64,000 bases of DNA, from the NCBI GenBank assembly GCA_013138965.1, contig WTBT01000003.1, forward strand, positions 1-64,000, given 5' to 3'. Positions 33,109 to 42,010 of the stretch are shown here, piece by piece. This stretch comes from Candidatus Aegiribacteria sp. (lineage in GTDB: Bacteria > Fermentibacterota > Fermentibacteria > Fermentibacterales > JCC-6). The notes beneath the pieces were generated by a model. That model was not told the origin of the DNA and searched no databases. It saw only the letters and a list, made by a program, of their open reading frames with translations. Position numbers and translations under genes: made by a program. Positions within the stretch are counted from its first letter, which is position 1; each line of letters opens with the position of its first letter.

Positions 33109-33720
33109 ATGCCTCCATATATTTCCATTGGCGGTTACTCCGATCCCCCAAGGATACCTTACTTCTCGATCGAAGCGGACTGTGGTGAGCTTGTAGCCCT
33201 TGTGGGCGGACCGGGAAGCGGCAAGAGTAATCTAATCAAATCCATTGCGGGTATCAGGGCTGCAGGCAGCGGTTCCATAAGGATTATGGGTGCCAGGCCC
33301 GCTTCCATGAGAGCCAGGGAGAAGACTGTCTTCATTTTTCAGAACAGTAATTTTGCGCCGGATTTACCTGTCAGGAACCAGCTTGAGCGCAGGATAGCTC
33401 TCATCCGCGGGGTTGCCGCAGGAACAGTTAAAAGGGAGGTTGCCGGCTGGTGCGAGAAGATGGAGCTTACGGAGGCTGCAGGTGAGAGCCCGAAGCAGAT
33501 GAATCGTTCACAGCTTCAGATGCTTTCGCTGGCTCCACTTGCCCTTGCAAACCCTTCAGTGGCGGTTCTGGACGAACCACTGGCCAACCTGTCGTCTTTG
33601 AGGGTCAGCTCAGCTCTTTCAATCATCATTACTCTGCTTGAAAAGGCTTCTGTGCTGGTGCTTGTACAGAACAATTCCCCTCTGGTAAAAAGAGCGGACA
33701 GGGTGGTGAACCTCCCATGA
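33109..33720 (+). CDS. ABC transporter ATP-binding protein with degenerate signature
   Basis: A short (203-residue) ABC ATPase. Walker A is GGPGSGKS (33-40), the Q-loop is FIFQNSNF near 75, and Walker B is VAVLDEPLAN near 157. The C-loop, normally LSGGQ, reads MNRSQLQML, and the H-loop His is replaced (VQNNSPLVKRAD), so ATP hydrolysis may be weak or depend on a partner. The order of motifs resembles the FtsE/LolD type. ATG follows AAAGGAAC. Its stop overlaps the permease start by 4 bp, so the two make one transporter of unknown substrate. Confidence 0.82.
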   Translation: MPPYISIGGYSDPPRIPYFSIEADCGELVALVGGPGSGKSNLIKSIAGIRAAGSGSIRIMGARPASMRAREKTVFIFQNSNFAPDLPVRNQLERRIALIRGVAAGTVKREVAGWCEKMELTEAAGESPKQMNRSQLQMLSLAPLALANPSVAVLDEPLANLSSLRVSSALSIIITLLEKASVLVLVQNNSPLVKRADRVVNLP

Positions 33721-34442
33721 AGGGCCGGAATACCTATCATTTCAGGGAAAGTATCATCACTCTTCTCAAGACGAAGTGGGTTGGCCCGTACCTTCTTCTT
33801 CCACCCATGCTGGCTTTCATGGTGTATGCGGAATCGTACCTCTCCGCTCACGGTATAACAGGAATTTTCACCATGGAACAGAGAACTGTGCTTGCCATCT
33901 GGAACGGTTCCCTTCTCCTTACGCTCATTGCCGGAATCAGCTCCTGCCTGTTCTTTTCGGGAATATGGGAATCCGGCTGGTTCAGAAACACACTGGCGCT
34001 TCCCGTCAGCAGATCCTCGGGGTTTTGGGGACCCTACCTTGCTGTGCTCTCCATTGTATCCGTTATTTTCATACTTACAACCGGAGCGGTGCTGGCAGCG
34101 CTTCCGGAACCAGGTCGCTTTCCTCTTTTTACGATTATCGCAGAATCCTACATACCAGTAGTGTGGGCAGTATCAATGGGAGCGTTTCTGGGAATACTCA
34201 CCACGGGAACAGCAGGATCCATGTTCTTCACCGCCCTGCTGCTGCTTGGGTTCCTCACCGGGCTTCCGATCGTCAGGCTGCCGGAATGGATTTACGCCGT
34301 CATTCCTCCTGTTGGAAGAATAATGACCCTGGGACTGGTGTATCCGCAGGGCCTTATTCAGATAGTTATTCTTATCTTACACTCGGCATTTGTCCTTATA
34401 CTGGGCAGATTCCTTTACGGTATAGGGTCGAAGAGGAGGTAA
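33717..34442 (+). CDS. membrane permease partner of the ABC ATPase
   Basis: A 241-residue integral membrane protein with about six hydrophobic segments (for example YLLLPPMLAFMVYAESYLS, LLTLIAGISSCLFFSGIW, MFFTALLLLGFLTGLPIV, IVILILHSAFVLILGRFL). It follows the ATPase in an ATGA overlap. The layout resembles ABC-2/CcmB-like permeases, but I do not recognise a family. It is probably the inner-membrane half of the transporter. Confidence 0.7.
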   Translation: MKGRNTYHFRESIITLLKTKWVGPYLLLPPMLAFMVYAESYLSAHGITGIFTMEQRTVLAIWNGSLLLTLIAGISSCLFFSGIWESGWFRNTLALPVSRSSGFWGPYLAVLSIVSVIFILTTGAVLAALPEPGRFPLFTIIAESYIPVVWAVSMGAFLGILTTGTAGSMFFTALLLLGFLTGLPIVRLPEWIYAVIPPVGRIMTLGLVYPQGLIQIVILILHSAFVLILGRFLYGIGSKRR

Positions 34443-34448
34443 CTGCTC

Positions 34449-35003
34449 CTACTCCCCTGTCAGGTACATTTGTGAAATTATATAATCAAACCCCGTTCTC
34501 ACATCAGTGGAAGCGGTGGTTGGTGTGATGATGTAGAAGAGTATCGAGTGATCCTCGGTGAAAATCGCGCAGGCCACTCCCTTGCTGAGAATGTCTCCTC
34601 TGTCGTTTATCATGTTGAAATTCATAACCGGCACAAGTCCTATGGAACGGGTTTCCCAGGAGGGCGAGGAGGTGCTTCCTTCAATCCATTCAGGATCGCC
34701 GATCAGAAGGGATGGAAAAATATCAGGTGAGATTATGTTGCGGAATCTTCTGGTGAGCCATTCGTCCTTTCTTGTGTTGGGTTCAAGGTCTTCCTTCCAG
34801 TAATGCAGCTGATATTCAGTCCCGGTGGTGTTGGGGCTGCTTGTTATGACGCCGGCTTCTTCGGTTAAAGTTCCTTCGACAGGAGGATTCATTTCATCAG
34901 GGAGCCAGCCGAATGCTATTCCGGGATATTCAAGCACGTACACCGGTTCAGCCTGCTGAGAACCTGTAAGAGAAAGAGCAACTATTATAAGCGTTGTAAG
35001 CAT
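34449..35003 (-). CDS. hypothetical secreted protein
   Basis: A 184-residue protein with an N-terminal signal sequence (MLTTLIIVALSLTG, cleavage near SQQAEP). The mature part is mixed alpha/beta, with ASTDVRTGFDYIISQMYL at the C-terminus and a WETRSIGLVPVMNFNMI strand. No family is recognised. An AAGGA site precedes the ATG. It is convergent with the ABC permease, with stops 6 bp apart. Confidence 0.65.
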   Translation of the reverse strand: MLTTLIIVALSLTGSQQAEPVYVLEYPGIAFGWLPDEMNPPVEGTLTEEAGVITSSPNTTGTEYQLHYWKEDLEPNTRKDEWLTRRFRNIISPDIFPSLLIGDPEWIEGSTSSPSWETRSIGLVPVMNFNMINDRGDILSKGVACAIFTEDHSILFYIITPTTASTDVRTGFDYIISQMYLTGE

Positions 35004-35100
35004 ATTGACTGTCCTTCTTTTTTAGTGATTGGCATGTTTACTGTTTCACAATAGAATAAGTTTTGTGTCTGTCAATAATCGAAAGATGTAGTCATATCTC

Positions 35101-35290
35101 CTGTTCAACAGCCATAAGCTCCTGATTGTGGAAGATGATGAATCCCCTGCTTCCCTCCCGCAGAAATACCTTCAGCGACACGAATTCATAGTCAGCCTTC
35201 TTCACAAAGGTTCCAGAACACTTGAGACCGTTCTGGAAACCAACCCTGATCTTGTGATACTTGACCTTATGCTTCCGGATGCCAGCGATC
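35101..35290 (+). pseudogene. truncated response-regulator receiver domain
   Basis: Codons read K-L-L-I-V-E-D-D-E, then LQRHEFIVSLLHKG, TLETVLETNPDLVILDLMLP and DASDL: the first two-thirds of a REC domain including the acidic pair and the phospho-acceptor Asp in LVILDLMLP. The frame then runs straight into the secDF terminator hairpin, so the rest of the domain and any output domain are gone. No convincing start codon precedes it. A decayed gene. Confidence 0.7.
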
Positions 35291-35315
35291 TCGTACCGGA
35301 GAACTCATCAAAAGA

Positions 35316-35348
35316 TCAGGCGGAACAGGCTGAACCCGTTCCGCCTGA
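35316..35348 (-). terminator. terminator downstream of secDF
   Basis: Perfect 11-bp arms TCAGGCGGAAC/GTTCCGCCTGA with an 11-base loop, 26 bp past the secDF stop on the minus strand and followed by TCTTTT. Confidence 0.75.
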
Positions 35349-35373
35349 CAGTATCGTAGTTCCTGTACTTTAA

Positions 35374-38223
35374 CTACTTCTTCTTCAGCTTCGCGTGCCA
35401 GTCGACAAGTATCGGGCTTGCAATGAATATGGAAGAGTAGGTTCCTACAATTATCCCGATCATGAGTGTAAGGGCGAAGTTTGACAGCACTCCGCCAGAT
35501 ATAATGAAGAGTATGAAGGCGGCCATGAACGTTGTAAGGGATGTTACTACCGTTCTGCTGAGAACTTCGTTTATGGAGATGTTGACCGTCTCCGCCATGG
35601 TTTTGCCCTTCCTGAGCCTCCTGTCCTCGCGGATCCTGTCAAAAACGACAATGGTGTCGTTAATGGAGTAACCCACTATCGTCAGAATCGCGGCGATAAT
35701 GGTCAGTGATATATCAAGCCTTATCAGCGCCAGGAGACCGATGGTTATAATCGTGTCGTGGGCCAGGGCTATCACTGCCGCTACCCCCCACTTGAACTGG
35801 AACCGGTACCAGACATAGATGATTATGAATAACATGGCCATGAAGATTGCATTAAGTGCCTTTGACTTGAGTTCTTCTCCAACCCTCGGGCCGATCTGCT
35901 TGATGAAGGAGAGAGCTTCGGTATCAGCTTCCAGCTCCATGGGGACACATCCGTTCTCCTGCAAAGCGGTGTAGACAACATCCTTGTCTAATTCCGAAGC
36001 CCGAACAACAAATGCGGCGGCTCCTTCCCCCTCATAATCCATGAGTTTCTGAACTTGAACATCCTGAAGACCATCATTCTCCAGAGCTTCTCGCAGTTCT
36101 GCCGTATTAGTTACAGTGTAGCTGACCACATTCGTTTCAAGGCCACCTGTAAAGTCAATTGAGAGATCAAGGCCACCGTTGATAAAGAACGCGCCCACTC
36201 CAATGAGAATCACAACGGCGGAAATGATGTACGTCTTCTTCCGCATTTCCACAAAAGAGAAATGTCTGTCTCCCAGAATGGACCATTTCCCGAAACCGAG
36301 GTCCTTCTTGATCCTGAGGAGGAGTTCAATAACTGCCCTTGAGAAGACAAGGGAACAGAACATACTGGCCAGAATACCTATCGAGAGAGTAACAGCGAAT
36401 CCTTTTATGGGGCCGGTTCCGAATTTGTACAGCACCAGGGCTACGATCAGCGTGGTGAGGTTAGCATCGAGGATAGTAACGAAGGCCCGTGAATATCCTG
36501 CCCTGACGGCTGCCTTTATACCCTTGCCGGACTTCTTTTCCTCCCTGATCCTCTCGTATATGAGAACGCTGGCATCAACGGCCATACCGATTGTCAGAAT
36601 GATACCCGCTATTCCGGGCAGAGTAAGGGTTGCGTTAAGACCCTTGAGCCCCAGCTGTGCCAGTGGCCCTGGAAAACTTAGAACGGCCATAATGATAAGC
36701 ATATCGAACATCAGAGCCATAATAGCTACGATACCACCGGTTCCGTAATAGATGATAATGAAAGCAGCCACAAGGCATAAAGCGATTATTCCCGCCATCA
36801 TGCCCCTGTTAATGGACTGCTGACCCAGGCTTGGTCCTATGGTCTGTTCTTCAGCGATTACAAGCTCCGCCGGCAGGGAGCCGGCCTTCAGAACCAGTCT
36901 GAGATCCCTTGCTTCTTCGGTTGAGAATCCACCCGATAACCTTGTTCCGGATCCGGATATCCGCTCGCGTATGGTCGCGGCGGAGTATACGGTACCGTCA
37001 AGAACTATGGCTACCCGCTTATCGACGTTGTTCCCTGTAATCTGCTCCCAGTTCCGGCTTCCATCCGAATCGAACTCCAGAATAAGGTAAGGATTGTTCG
37101 TAAGTGACTGAGCGTTTCCCATGCGGATTCTGACATCGGTAAGGTTCGCTCCTGTAAGAACGTAATTCTCCATTACCTGATCAGTCTGTCGTTCCCAGCC
37201 CCGGCTCATATCCCGGGGAAGAAGATAGAGAGCCCTGAGAGACCCCTCTGGAGCCTCTTCCAGCCTGCCGAAAGTAAAACGGAGATTGGCTCCAGCCAAT
37301 ATAGAATCCACATCAGGCCGGTTGATAATGTCATTGAGCTGATCCATTTTATCGCCGGTATAGACGATCCAGTCTCCGGGTGATAGCCCCCTTGAGCTTC
37401 TTGCTATTTCTTCGGGCGCCAGCTCTATGAAACTTGCAAGGCTTCCCGGGCGTTCCATCTCCGGAAGGGATATTTCATCCGGCAAGTCATCTCCCCCGGT
37501 TCCCTGCTGGGGAAGAGTGAATCCTTCCGGCGCATCTGATTGAACTGCTGAATCGGGGTCCGCAAGGGATACTTCTGCGGCACTCATGGTTTCGAAAGAT
37601 TCTCCCAGAAGGCTGTCAAGTGAGGCCGGCTCTTCAAAATCATTACCGGTCAGAAGGTTATCCACTTCCCTTAAAACGGGTACGCTGGATATAGTGGGGT
37701 TTTCTTCGGTAGGGTATGCAATGAGCTTGAACTCCAGCAATGCCTGCCGTTCTACAATTGACCTTGCTCTTTCAGGGTCACGCACTCCAGGCAGCTGTAC
37801 TACTATCCTGTCGCTGCCCTGCCGGGTAATGGAAGGTTCGGATACGCCGAACTCATTTATCCTGTTCCTGATAACTTCCAGCGCCTGATCGATGGCTTCT
37901 TCCTCGTCCAGGCCAGGTGTCGGTATTACCATGTAGGACAGATACATGCCTCCCTGAAGATCAAGTCCAAGCTTTATCGTTCCTTCACTGGAACGGTAAA
38001 GATCTCTGTATTCCTCCAGAAGGCTTTCTCCCCCCTGGCTCTGCAGACTGTCCAGTACTGCTCTGAGATGAGGGTTGTCCGTATCGGGCTGAACGCTGGC
38101 CTCCGCACGATCCCTTTCACGGGAAGGCAGCGTATACCATCGTATCGTTGGCCAGACCATAAAGATTGACACTATAAATAAAGCTATTGAAGTCCAGTTA
38201 CGCCATTTGGCGACCTTAGTCAT
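35374..38223 (-). CDS. secDF: fused protein translocase SecDF
   Basis: A 949-residue fusion of SecD and SecF, the proton-driven accessory unit of the Sec translocon that pulls exported proteins across the inner membrane. A first TM lies at about residues 12-28. The SecD periplasmic motif KLGLDLQGGMYL follows at about 85-96, then the P1 region, and five TMs around 460-620 with the conserved LTLPGIAGIILTIGMAVDAS. SecF starts after about residue 640 (SFVEMRKKTYIISAVVIL) with SIDFTGGLE and VGYSINDTIVVFDRIRED. An insert of roughly 120 residues in the SecD P1 part (about 175-300, acidic, Ser/Pro-rich) is longer than usual. Start ATG has GGAGG 9 bp upstream. It ends at a terminator. Confidence 0.95.
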   Translation of the reverse strand: MTKVAKWRNWTSIALFIVSIFMVWPTIRWYTLPSRERDRAEASVQPDTDNPHLRAVLDSLQSQGGESLLEEYRDLYRSSEGTIKLGLDLQGGMYLSYMVIPTPGLDEEEAIDQALEVIRNRINEFGVSEPSITRQGSDRIVVQLPGVRDPERARSIVERQALLEFKLIAYPTEENPTISSVPVLREVDNLLTGNDFEEPASLDSLLGESFETMSAAEVSLADPDSAVQSDAPEGFTLPQQGTGGDDLPDEISLPEMERPGSLASFIELAPEEIARSSRGLSPGDWIVYTGDKMDQLNDIINRPDVDSILAGANLRFTFGRLEEAPEGSLRALYLLPRDMSRGWERQTDQVMENYVLTGANLTDVRIRMGNAQSLTNNPYLILEFDSDGSRNWEQITGNNVDKRVAIVLDGTVYSAATIRERISGSGTRLSGGFSTEEARDLRLVLKAGSLPAELVIAEEQTIGPSLGQQSINRGMMAGIIALCLVAAFIIIYYGTGGIVAIMALMFDMLIIMAVLSFPGPLAQLGLKGLNATLTLPGIAGIILTIGMAVDASVLIYERIREEKKSGKGIKAAVRAGYSRAFVTILDANLTTLIVALVLYKFGTGPIKGFAVTLSIGILASMFCSLVFSRAVIELLLRIKKDLGFGKWSILGDRHFSFVEMRKKTYIISAVVILIGVGAFFINGGLDLSIDFTGGLETNVVSYTVTNTAELREALENDGLQDVQVQKLMDYEGEGAAAFVVRASELDKDVVYTALQENGCVPMELEADTEALSFIKQIGPRVGEELKSKALNAIFMAMLFIIIYVWYRFQFKWGVAAVIALAHDTIITIGLLALIRLDISLTIIAAILTIVGYSINDTIVVFDRIREDRRLRKGKTMAETVNISINEVLSRTVVTSLTTFMAAFILFIISGGVLSNFALTLMIGIIVGTYSSIFIASPILVDWHAKLKKK

Positions 38224-38418
38224 ATAAAACAACCTCCGAGGAACATTCGTCAGATGTCAGGAAACCTTGACATACCGAGAAAATGCGGCTGGCATCAGCT
38301 TACCGGCCATGCCGCGATTTAGCAATCCAGTACAAATTCAGGCAGAATATACTAATTCTACAGGAACTGATGAATACCGACTGAAACAGAATGTGTCAAC
38401 AACAGGAGTTCTTAGTGC

Positions 38419-38817
38419 CTACCTGCTTGTATCGTTCAATTCGAACCGCATAGGTTCTCCGTCAGGGGTATGACAGAGAAAGGAAAGACCCCTGTCCGGC
38501 ACACGATATGTTACCACGTGACCGAAACCGTGACTGCGAAGTGTCCTGGTTATGTAAAGATTGGCCTGATGTACCGATATGGTATCCAGCAGGTCCATGG
38601 ACTTCACTATCGTATCCGCCGATGCCGAAGGCACGTCTCGGAACCCGGTACCGCAGCAGATTTCCGCGAAATCACGCTCAATAAGCATAAGGGGATTCGT
38701 CTCCTCAGGAACTCCATCTTCACCTTCGATGGTTTCCTGCCCGCCTGTGACTACAGAGAATAAACCCGCCACTGCAGCGAGCGCAAGAATTATCAGGCCT
38801 ATCTCACTCCACTTCAT
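38419..38817 (-). CDS. hypothetical membrane-anchored protein
   Basis: A 132-residue protein with one N-terminal transmembrane segment (IGLIILALAAVAGLFSVVTG) and an extracytoplasmic remainder of about 100 residues with a Cys pair (EICCGTGF) and a C-terminal beta region (HGFGHVVTYRVPDRGLSFLC). No family is recognised. It is on the same strand as secDF, about 195 bp upstream of it. Confidence 0.6.
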   Translation of the reverse strand: MKWSEIGLIILALAAVAGLFSVVTGGQETIEGEDGVPEETNPLMLIERDFAEICCGTGFRDVPSASADTIVKSMDLLDTISVHQANLYITRTLRSHGFGHVVTYRVPDRGLSFLCHTPDGEPMRFELNDTSR

Positions 38818-38920
38818 TTTCTATTAGTTTCCCCCGGTACGTTCATGTTTGAGCCATATTTGACAAAAAGAAGATTCTCTTCATCCACATGCCAGATCAG
38901 AACGAATATAAGGGAGTATC

Positions 38921-39676
38921 ATGATAAAAGTATTTCTTGCAGTTATTACCATATTGGCAGCAGGGATTGCAAACGGTGACCCCGCTGCGGGAACAGCAAC
39001 TCAGGGAGGGCTCAGCGGTTTTCTCTTCCTGCCCGAAAGCGACATACTGCAAGAGGGCTGCCTGCGTATTCAGGGTCGTTTGAGTTATATAGACCTGAAA
39101 AGCTCTTCCGACAGTTACCTTGTTCTTCCGCTGAGCATAACCTGGGGATGGAAGGATGGTTTTGAGATAGGGGGAGAAATCCCCTTCTACCTTGACGATT
39201 CCGCGGGAGAAGGCAGGCTGTTTGGAGATATTACCGCAGGATGCGCCTGGCTGTACGAAACCGCAAGGGGAGGTTCCGCCATTGTTCTAAGGGGTCAGCT
39301 CAGGCTGCCGACAGGGCTTGCGGGACGGGATCGGGGTTCCGAGCTTGTTCTTGGAGCTGCAACCGGTACGACCTTCCGCCTTTTCCGGCTTCAGGCTTCC
39401 GCTTCGTACATACTCAACGGAAGCGGAAATCCATTTAAGGATAGGATCAGCGATTATATGCGTTTTTCATTTGGGGGCGCCAGCTACGTTACGGAGGATA
39501 TTCAGATAGTCTGCGCGATGGACGGTAACACATGGGGTGATTTTGGCCTTAGCGGTTCAGGAGTTCTGTACGTTGTCGACGGGCTCTCTCTGTTTGGAGT
39601 CCTCAGGGCAGGATTGGGCGGCAGAGAAACGTACAGTATCTCTGCAGGAGCTGCCTGGACAGGATCGGGTTTTTAA
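38921..39676 (+). CDS. outer-membrane beta-barrel protein
   Basis: A 251-residue protein with signal peptide (MIKVFLAVITILAAGIANG) and a series of alternating amphipathic strands, with PLSITWGWKDGFEIGGEIPF and AIVLRGQLRLPTG typical of transporter-like or DUF3187-type barrels. It ends in Phe (WTGSGF), the usual C-terminal signal of outer-membrane barrels recognised by BamA. The ATG follows AAGGGAG. Single gene, convergent with iscS. Substrate unknown. Confidence 0.75.
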   Translation: MIKVFLAVITILAAGIANGDPAAGTATQGGLSGFLFLPESDILQEGCLRIQGRLSYIDLKSSSDSYLVLPLSITWGWKDGFEIGGEIPFYLDDSAGEGRLFGDITAGCAWLYETARGGSAIVLRGQLRLPTGLAGRDRGSELVLGAATGTTFRLFRLQASASYILNGSGNPFKDRISDYMRFSFGGASYVTEDIQIVCAMDGNTWGDFGLSGSGVLYVVDGLSLFGVLRAGLGGRETYSISAGAAWTGSGF

Positions 39677-39698
39677 CTGTTAATCCGGCTTCGCATTA

Positions 39699-40847
39699 CT
39701 ATGCGTAGGGTGAAATCTCCATGAGCTTTTCAATGATGGGTGGAAGAACTTCCAATACGCAGTCGATCTCCCTCCCGGTGGTATATCTGCTCAGACTGAA
39801 CCGCAAGGCCGTGTTGGCATCAACAGCGTCAATACCCATAGCCGAGAGGACATAACTGGAGGATCCGTCCCCGCTGCTGCATGCGGAACCCGAAGAAACG
39901 CAGATGCCCTCCATGTCCAGAAGGGTCATCACCGCCTCACTTTCCACTCCCCTGAACAACACCGTCGCGGTATTGGGAAGCCTCTCGACATCTGCACCCA
40001 CAATAACCGCCCCGGGGCATTTTTCAAGGATGCCGCCCTCCAGCCTTTCAAGCAGCAGCCCTGTTCTGCCGTTTTCCTCCGAAAGATGCCTGACCGCCAG
40101 GGAGGCCGCCACACCGAGCCCTACTATGCCAGCGGTATTGTAAGTGCCTGCCCGCATTCCTTTTTCCTGGTGACCTCCCAGCATGAAGGGAGGGATTTCT
40201 ATCCCCTTTCTGATGAAAAGGGCACCCACTCCCTTGGGTCCGTGAAGCTTGTGGGCTGAAATACTGAGCATGTCTATACCTGATGACCTCACATCCACCG
40301 GGATCTTACTAACAGCCTGAACCGCATCGGTGTGAAAAAGCGCCCCTCTTTCATGCGCTATAAGAGCTGCTTCCGCAACCGGCATTATGAGACCGGTTTC
40401 GTTGTTAGCCATCATTATGGAAACCAGGCCGGTCTGTTCGCTTATACAACTTTCCAGAGAGTCCATATTCAGGGTTCCATTGCTGTTAACTTCTGCTAAT
40501 CCAACAGGATGTCCCTTACTCTTAATGTATTCAGCTGTTTCAAGAACTGCAGGATGTTCAATTCTTGATGTAACAAGTCCCGGTTTCAGCGGATTTATCT
40601 TCATCGCTCCAAGGAGGGCCATATTATCGCTTTCGGTTCCACCTGACGTAAACACTATCTCTTCGGCATGAGCGCCAAGGAGGGCGGCAACCTTTTCCCT
40701 TGCCGCTTCAATATCTTCCATTTGATCGCTTCCGAAGGAATGGAAGCTGGATGGGTTGCCAAACCTTTCCGTAAGAAAGGGAAGCATCGCGTCCAATACT
40801 TCCGGCGCAATTCTTGTGGTGGCATTATTGTCCAGGTAAATTTTCAT
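39699..40847 (-). CDS. iscS: cysteine desulfurase IscS/NifS
   Basis: A PLP enzyme of 382 residues that takes sulfur from cysteine for Fe-S cluster assembly. YLDNNATTRIAPEVLDAM opens it, FTSGGTESDNMALLGA and NNETGLIMPV line the cofactor site, SAHKLHGPKGVGAL carries the PLP Lys, and CVSSGSACSSGDGSSSYVL has the mobile catalytic Cys. The Cys loop is short, as in group II-like NifS/IscS proteins. It overlaps iscU by 4 bp and is the last gene of an rrf2-iscU-iscS operon on the minus strand. Confidence 0.95.
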   Translation of the reverse strand: MKIYLDNNATTRIAPEVLDAMLPFLTERFGNPSSFHSFGSDQMEDIEAAREKVAALLGAHAEEIVFTSGGTESDNMALLGAMKINPLKPGLVTSRIEHPAVLETAEYIKSKGHPVGLAEVNSNGTLNMDSLESCISEQTGLVSIMMANNETGLIMPVAEAALIAHERGALFHTDAVQAVSKIPVDVRSSGIDMLSISAHKLHGPKGVGALFIRKGIEIPPFMLGGHQEKGMRAGTYNTAGIVGLGVAASLAVRHLSEENGRTGLLLERLEGGILEKCPGAVIVGADVERLPNTATVLFRGVESEAVMTLLDMEGICVSSGSACSSGDGSSSYVLSAMGIDAVDANTALRFSLSRYTTGREIDCVLEVLPPIIEKLMEISPYA

Positions 40848-41431
40848 CGTGTGACACTCACTTTCACGATCTTCCCGGTACGCTTCCGCAATTCTTTTTC
40901 CAGTACTGCTGTGACGGGTTCCTCATCTCCGCCCGAAAGCCTGACAAATACGCGCAGAGGGTGGATATGTTCAATACTGATACTTCCATTTCCAACGGCT
41001 GCCGCAAGATCGAAAGGTATTTCACTGAGAATGGAATCAAGATGTTCCGCCGTGCTGTCCCTCCTGTGTCTGAAATCAGCAATCGCCAGCGAAAGAGCTT
41101 CATGCCCCATTACGGAACAGTGATACTTCTCCTTCGGCATTCCGCCGAGGAATTCCACTATCTGATCGTTACTGATAGCGAGAGCCTCTTCCAGAGTCTT
41201 TCCCTTTGCTATTTCAGTCAGGGCGGAAGCGGCGGCGATGGCACCCGCGCAGCCGAAGGTCATGAATCTGATTTCCGCTATTCTATCTTCGTCATCCACC
41301 TGAATATCAAGGGTCATGGCATCACCGCACTGGGGGGAACCCACCTCTGAATGGCAGTCGGGATTCAACAGCTGCCCGGAATTCCTTGGATTCATGAAAT
41401 GATCCATGAGTTTTTTCGAATACTTCCACAT
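40844..41431 (-). CDS. iscU: IscU/NifU-type Fe-S scaffold with extra C-terminal domain
   Basis: A 195-residue scaffold on which clusters are built with sulfur from IscS. The three ligand cysteines are Cys35 (GSPQCGDAM), Cys61 (MTFGCAGAIAAAS) and Cys105 (KYHCSVMGHEAL). After about residue 125 an additional 70-residue alpha/beta part (FDLAAAVGNGSISIEHIHPL, RVFVRLSGGDEEPVTAVLEK) continues; it looks NifU-C-like in size and fold pattern but lacks the CxxC pair and so should not bind a cluster itself. It is overlapped by iscS and preceded by an Rrf2 regulator. Confidence 0.9.
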   Translation of the reverse strand: MWKYSKKLMDHFMNPRNSGQLLNPDCHSEVGSPQCGDAMTLDIQVDDEDRIAEIRFMTFGCAGAIAAASALTEIAKGKTLEEALAISNDQIVEFLGGMPKEKYHCSVMGHEALSLAIADFRHRRDSTAEHLDSILSEIPFDLAAAVGNGSISIEHIHPLRVFVRLSGGDEEPVTAVLEKELRKRTGKIVKVSVTR

Positions 41432-41499
41432 TGCTATGTTCCAAGAAGCGCGTCCGGCAATATATCATCGGCATGAAAGCCACACGGCCGGACACACTC

Positions 41500-41949
41500 C
41501 TAGATTTTCCCTTCAGTAAGATCTTCCAGCGTTTTGTCCTTCATATAGGAGTAGTACATATTCCTGAGCGTCATCCATAGAGGCCTGGTTACACATTTGT
41601 CCATAAGTGTGCAACTCGCCCGCCGGAAACCATCCTCAGGTGAACAACTCGTTTCTCCTGACATACAGTTCGTCGGGAGAAAATCTGCTTCAAGAACATC
41701 TACTACATCGAAGAGACTTATCTCCCCCGGAGGCATTCCCAGAACATACCCGCCGCCCGGGCCCCTTTTTCCCTTTACTATTCCGTTGCTCCTGAGCAGA
41801 CCGAAAATTTGTTCAAGATAGCGTACCGAAACCTGCTCCTGCTCTGACAGCAGGGCAAGGGATACTGGCTGTTTTTCGCCCATACTCATCATTCTGGTCA
41901 TCCGGGCGAGAATACGCAACGCGTACCTGCTTCTTGTAGAAATAAGCAT
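41500..41949 (-). CDS. Rrf2/IscR-family regulator
   Basis: A 149-residue winged-helix regulator. SRYALRILARM opens the domain, VSVRYLEQIFGLLRSNGIVK is the recognition helix, and GPGGGYVLGMPPGEISLFDVVD is the family hallmark. Four cysteines follow (C-x6-... in TNCMSGETSCSPEDG, RASCTLMDKC), consistent with an Fe-S cluster-sensing protein like IscR, although spacing differs from E. coli. As first gene of the iscUS operon it probably adjusts cluster synthesis to supply. A good promoter lies 34 bp upstream. Confidence 0.9.
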   Translation of the reverse strand: MLISTRSRYALRILARMTRMMSMGEKQPVSLALLSEQEQVSVRYLEQIFGLLRSNGIVKGKRGPGGGYVLGMPPGEISLFDVVDVLEADFLPTNCMSGETSCSPEDGFRRASCTLMDKCVTRPLWMTLRNMYYSYMKDKTLEDLTEGKI

Positions 41950-41982
41950 AGTATATTTACCCCTTTCTCTTGTCGGAATATG

Positions 41983-42010
41983 AGTATATAGAAATTTGCC
42001 GTCCCGTCAA
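41983..42010 (-). promoter_or_regulatory. promoter of the rrf2-iscUS operon
   Basis: TTGACG (42005-42010) and TATACT (41983-41988) at 16-bp spacing on the minus strand, at the 3' end of the preceding gene. The leader between -10 and the ATG is AT-rich and may contain the Rrf2 site. Confidence 0.55.
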
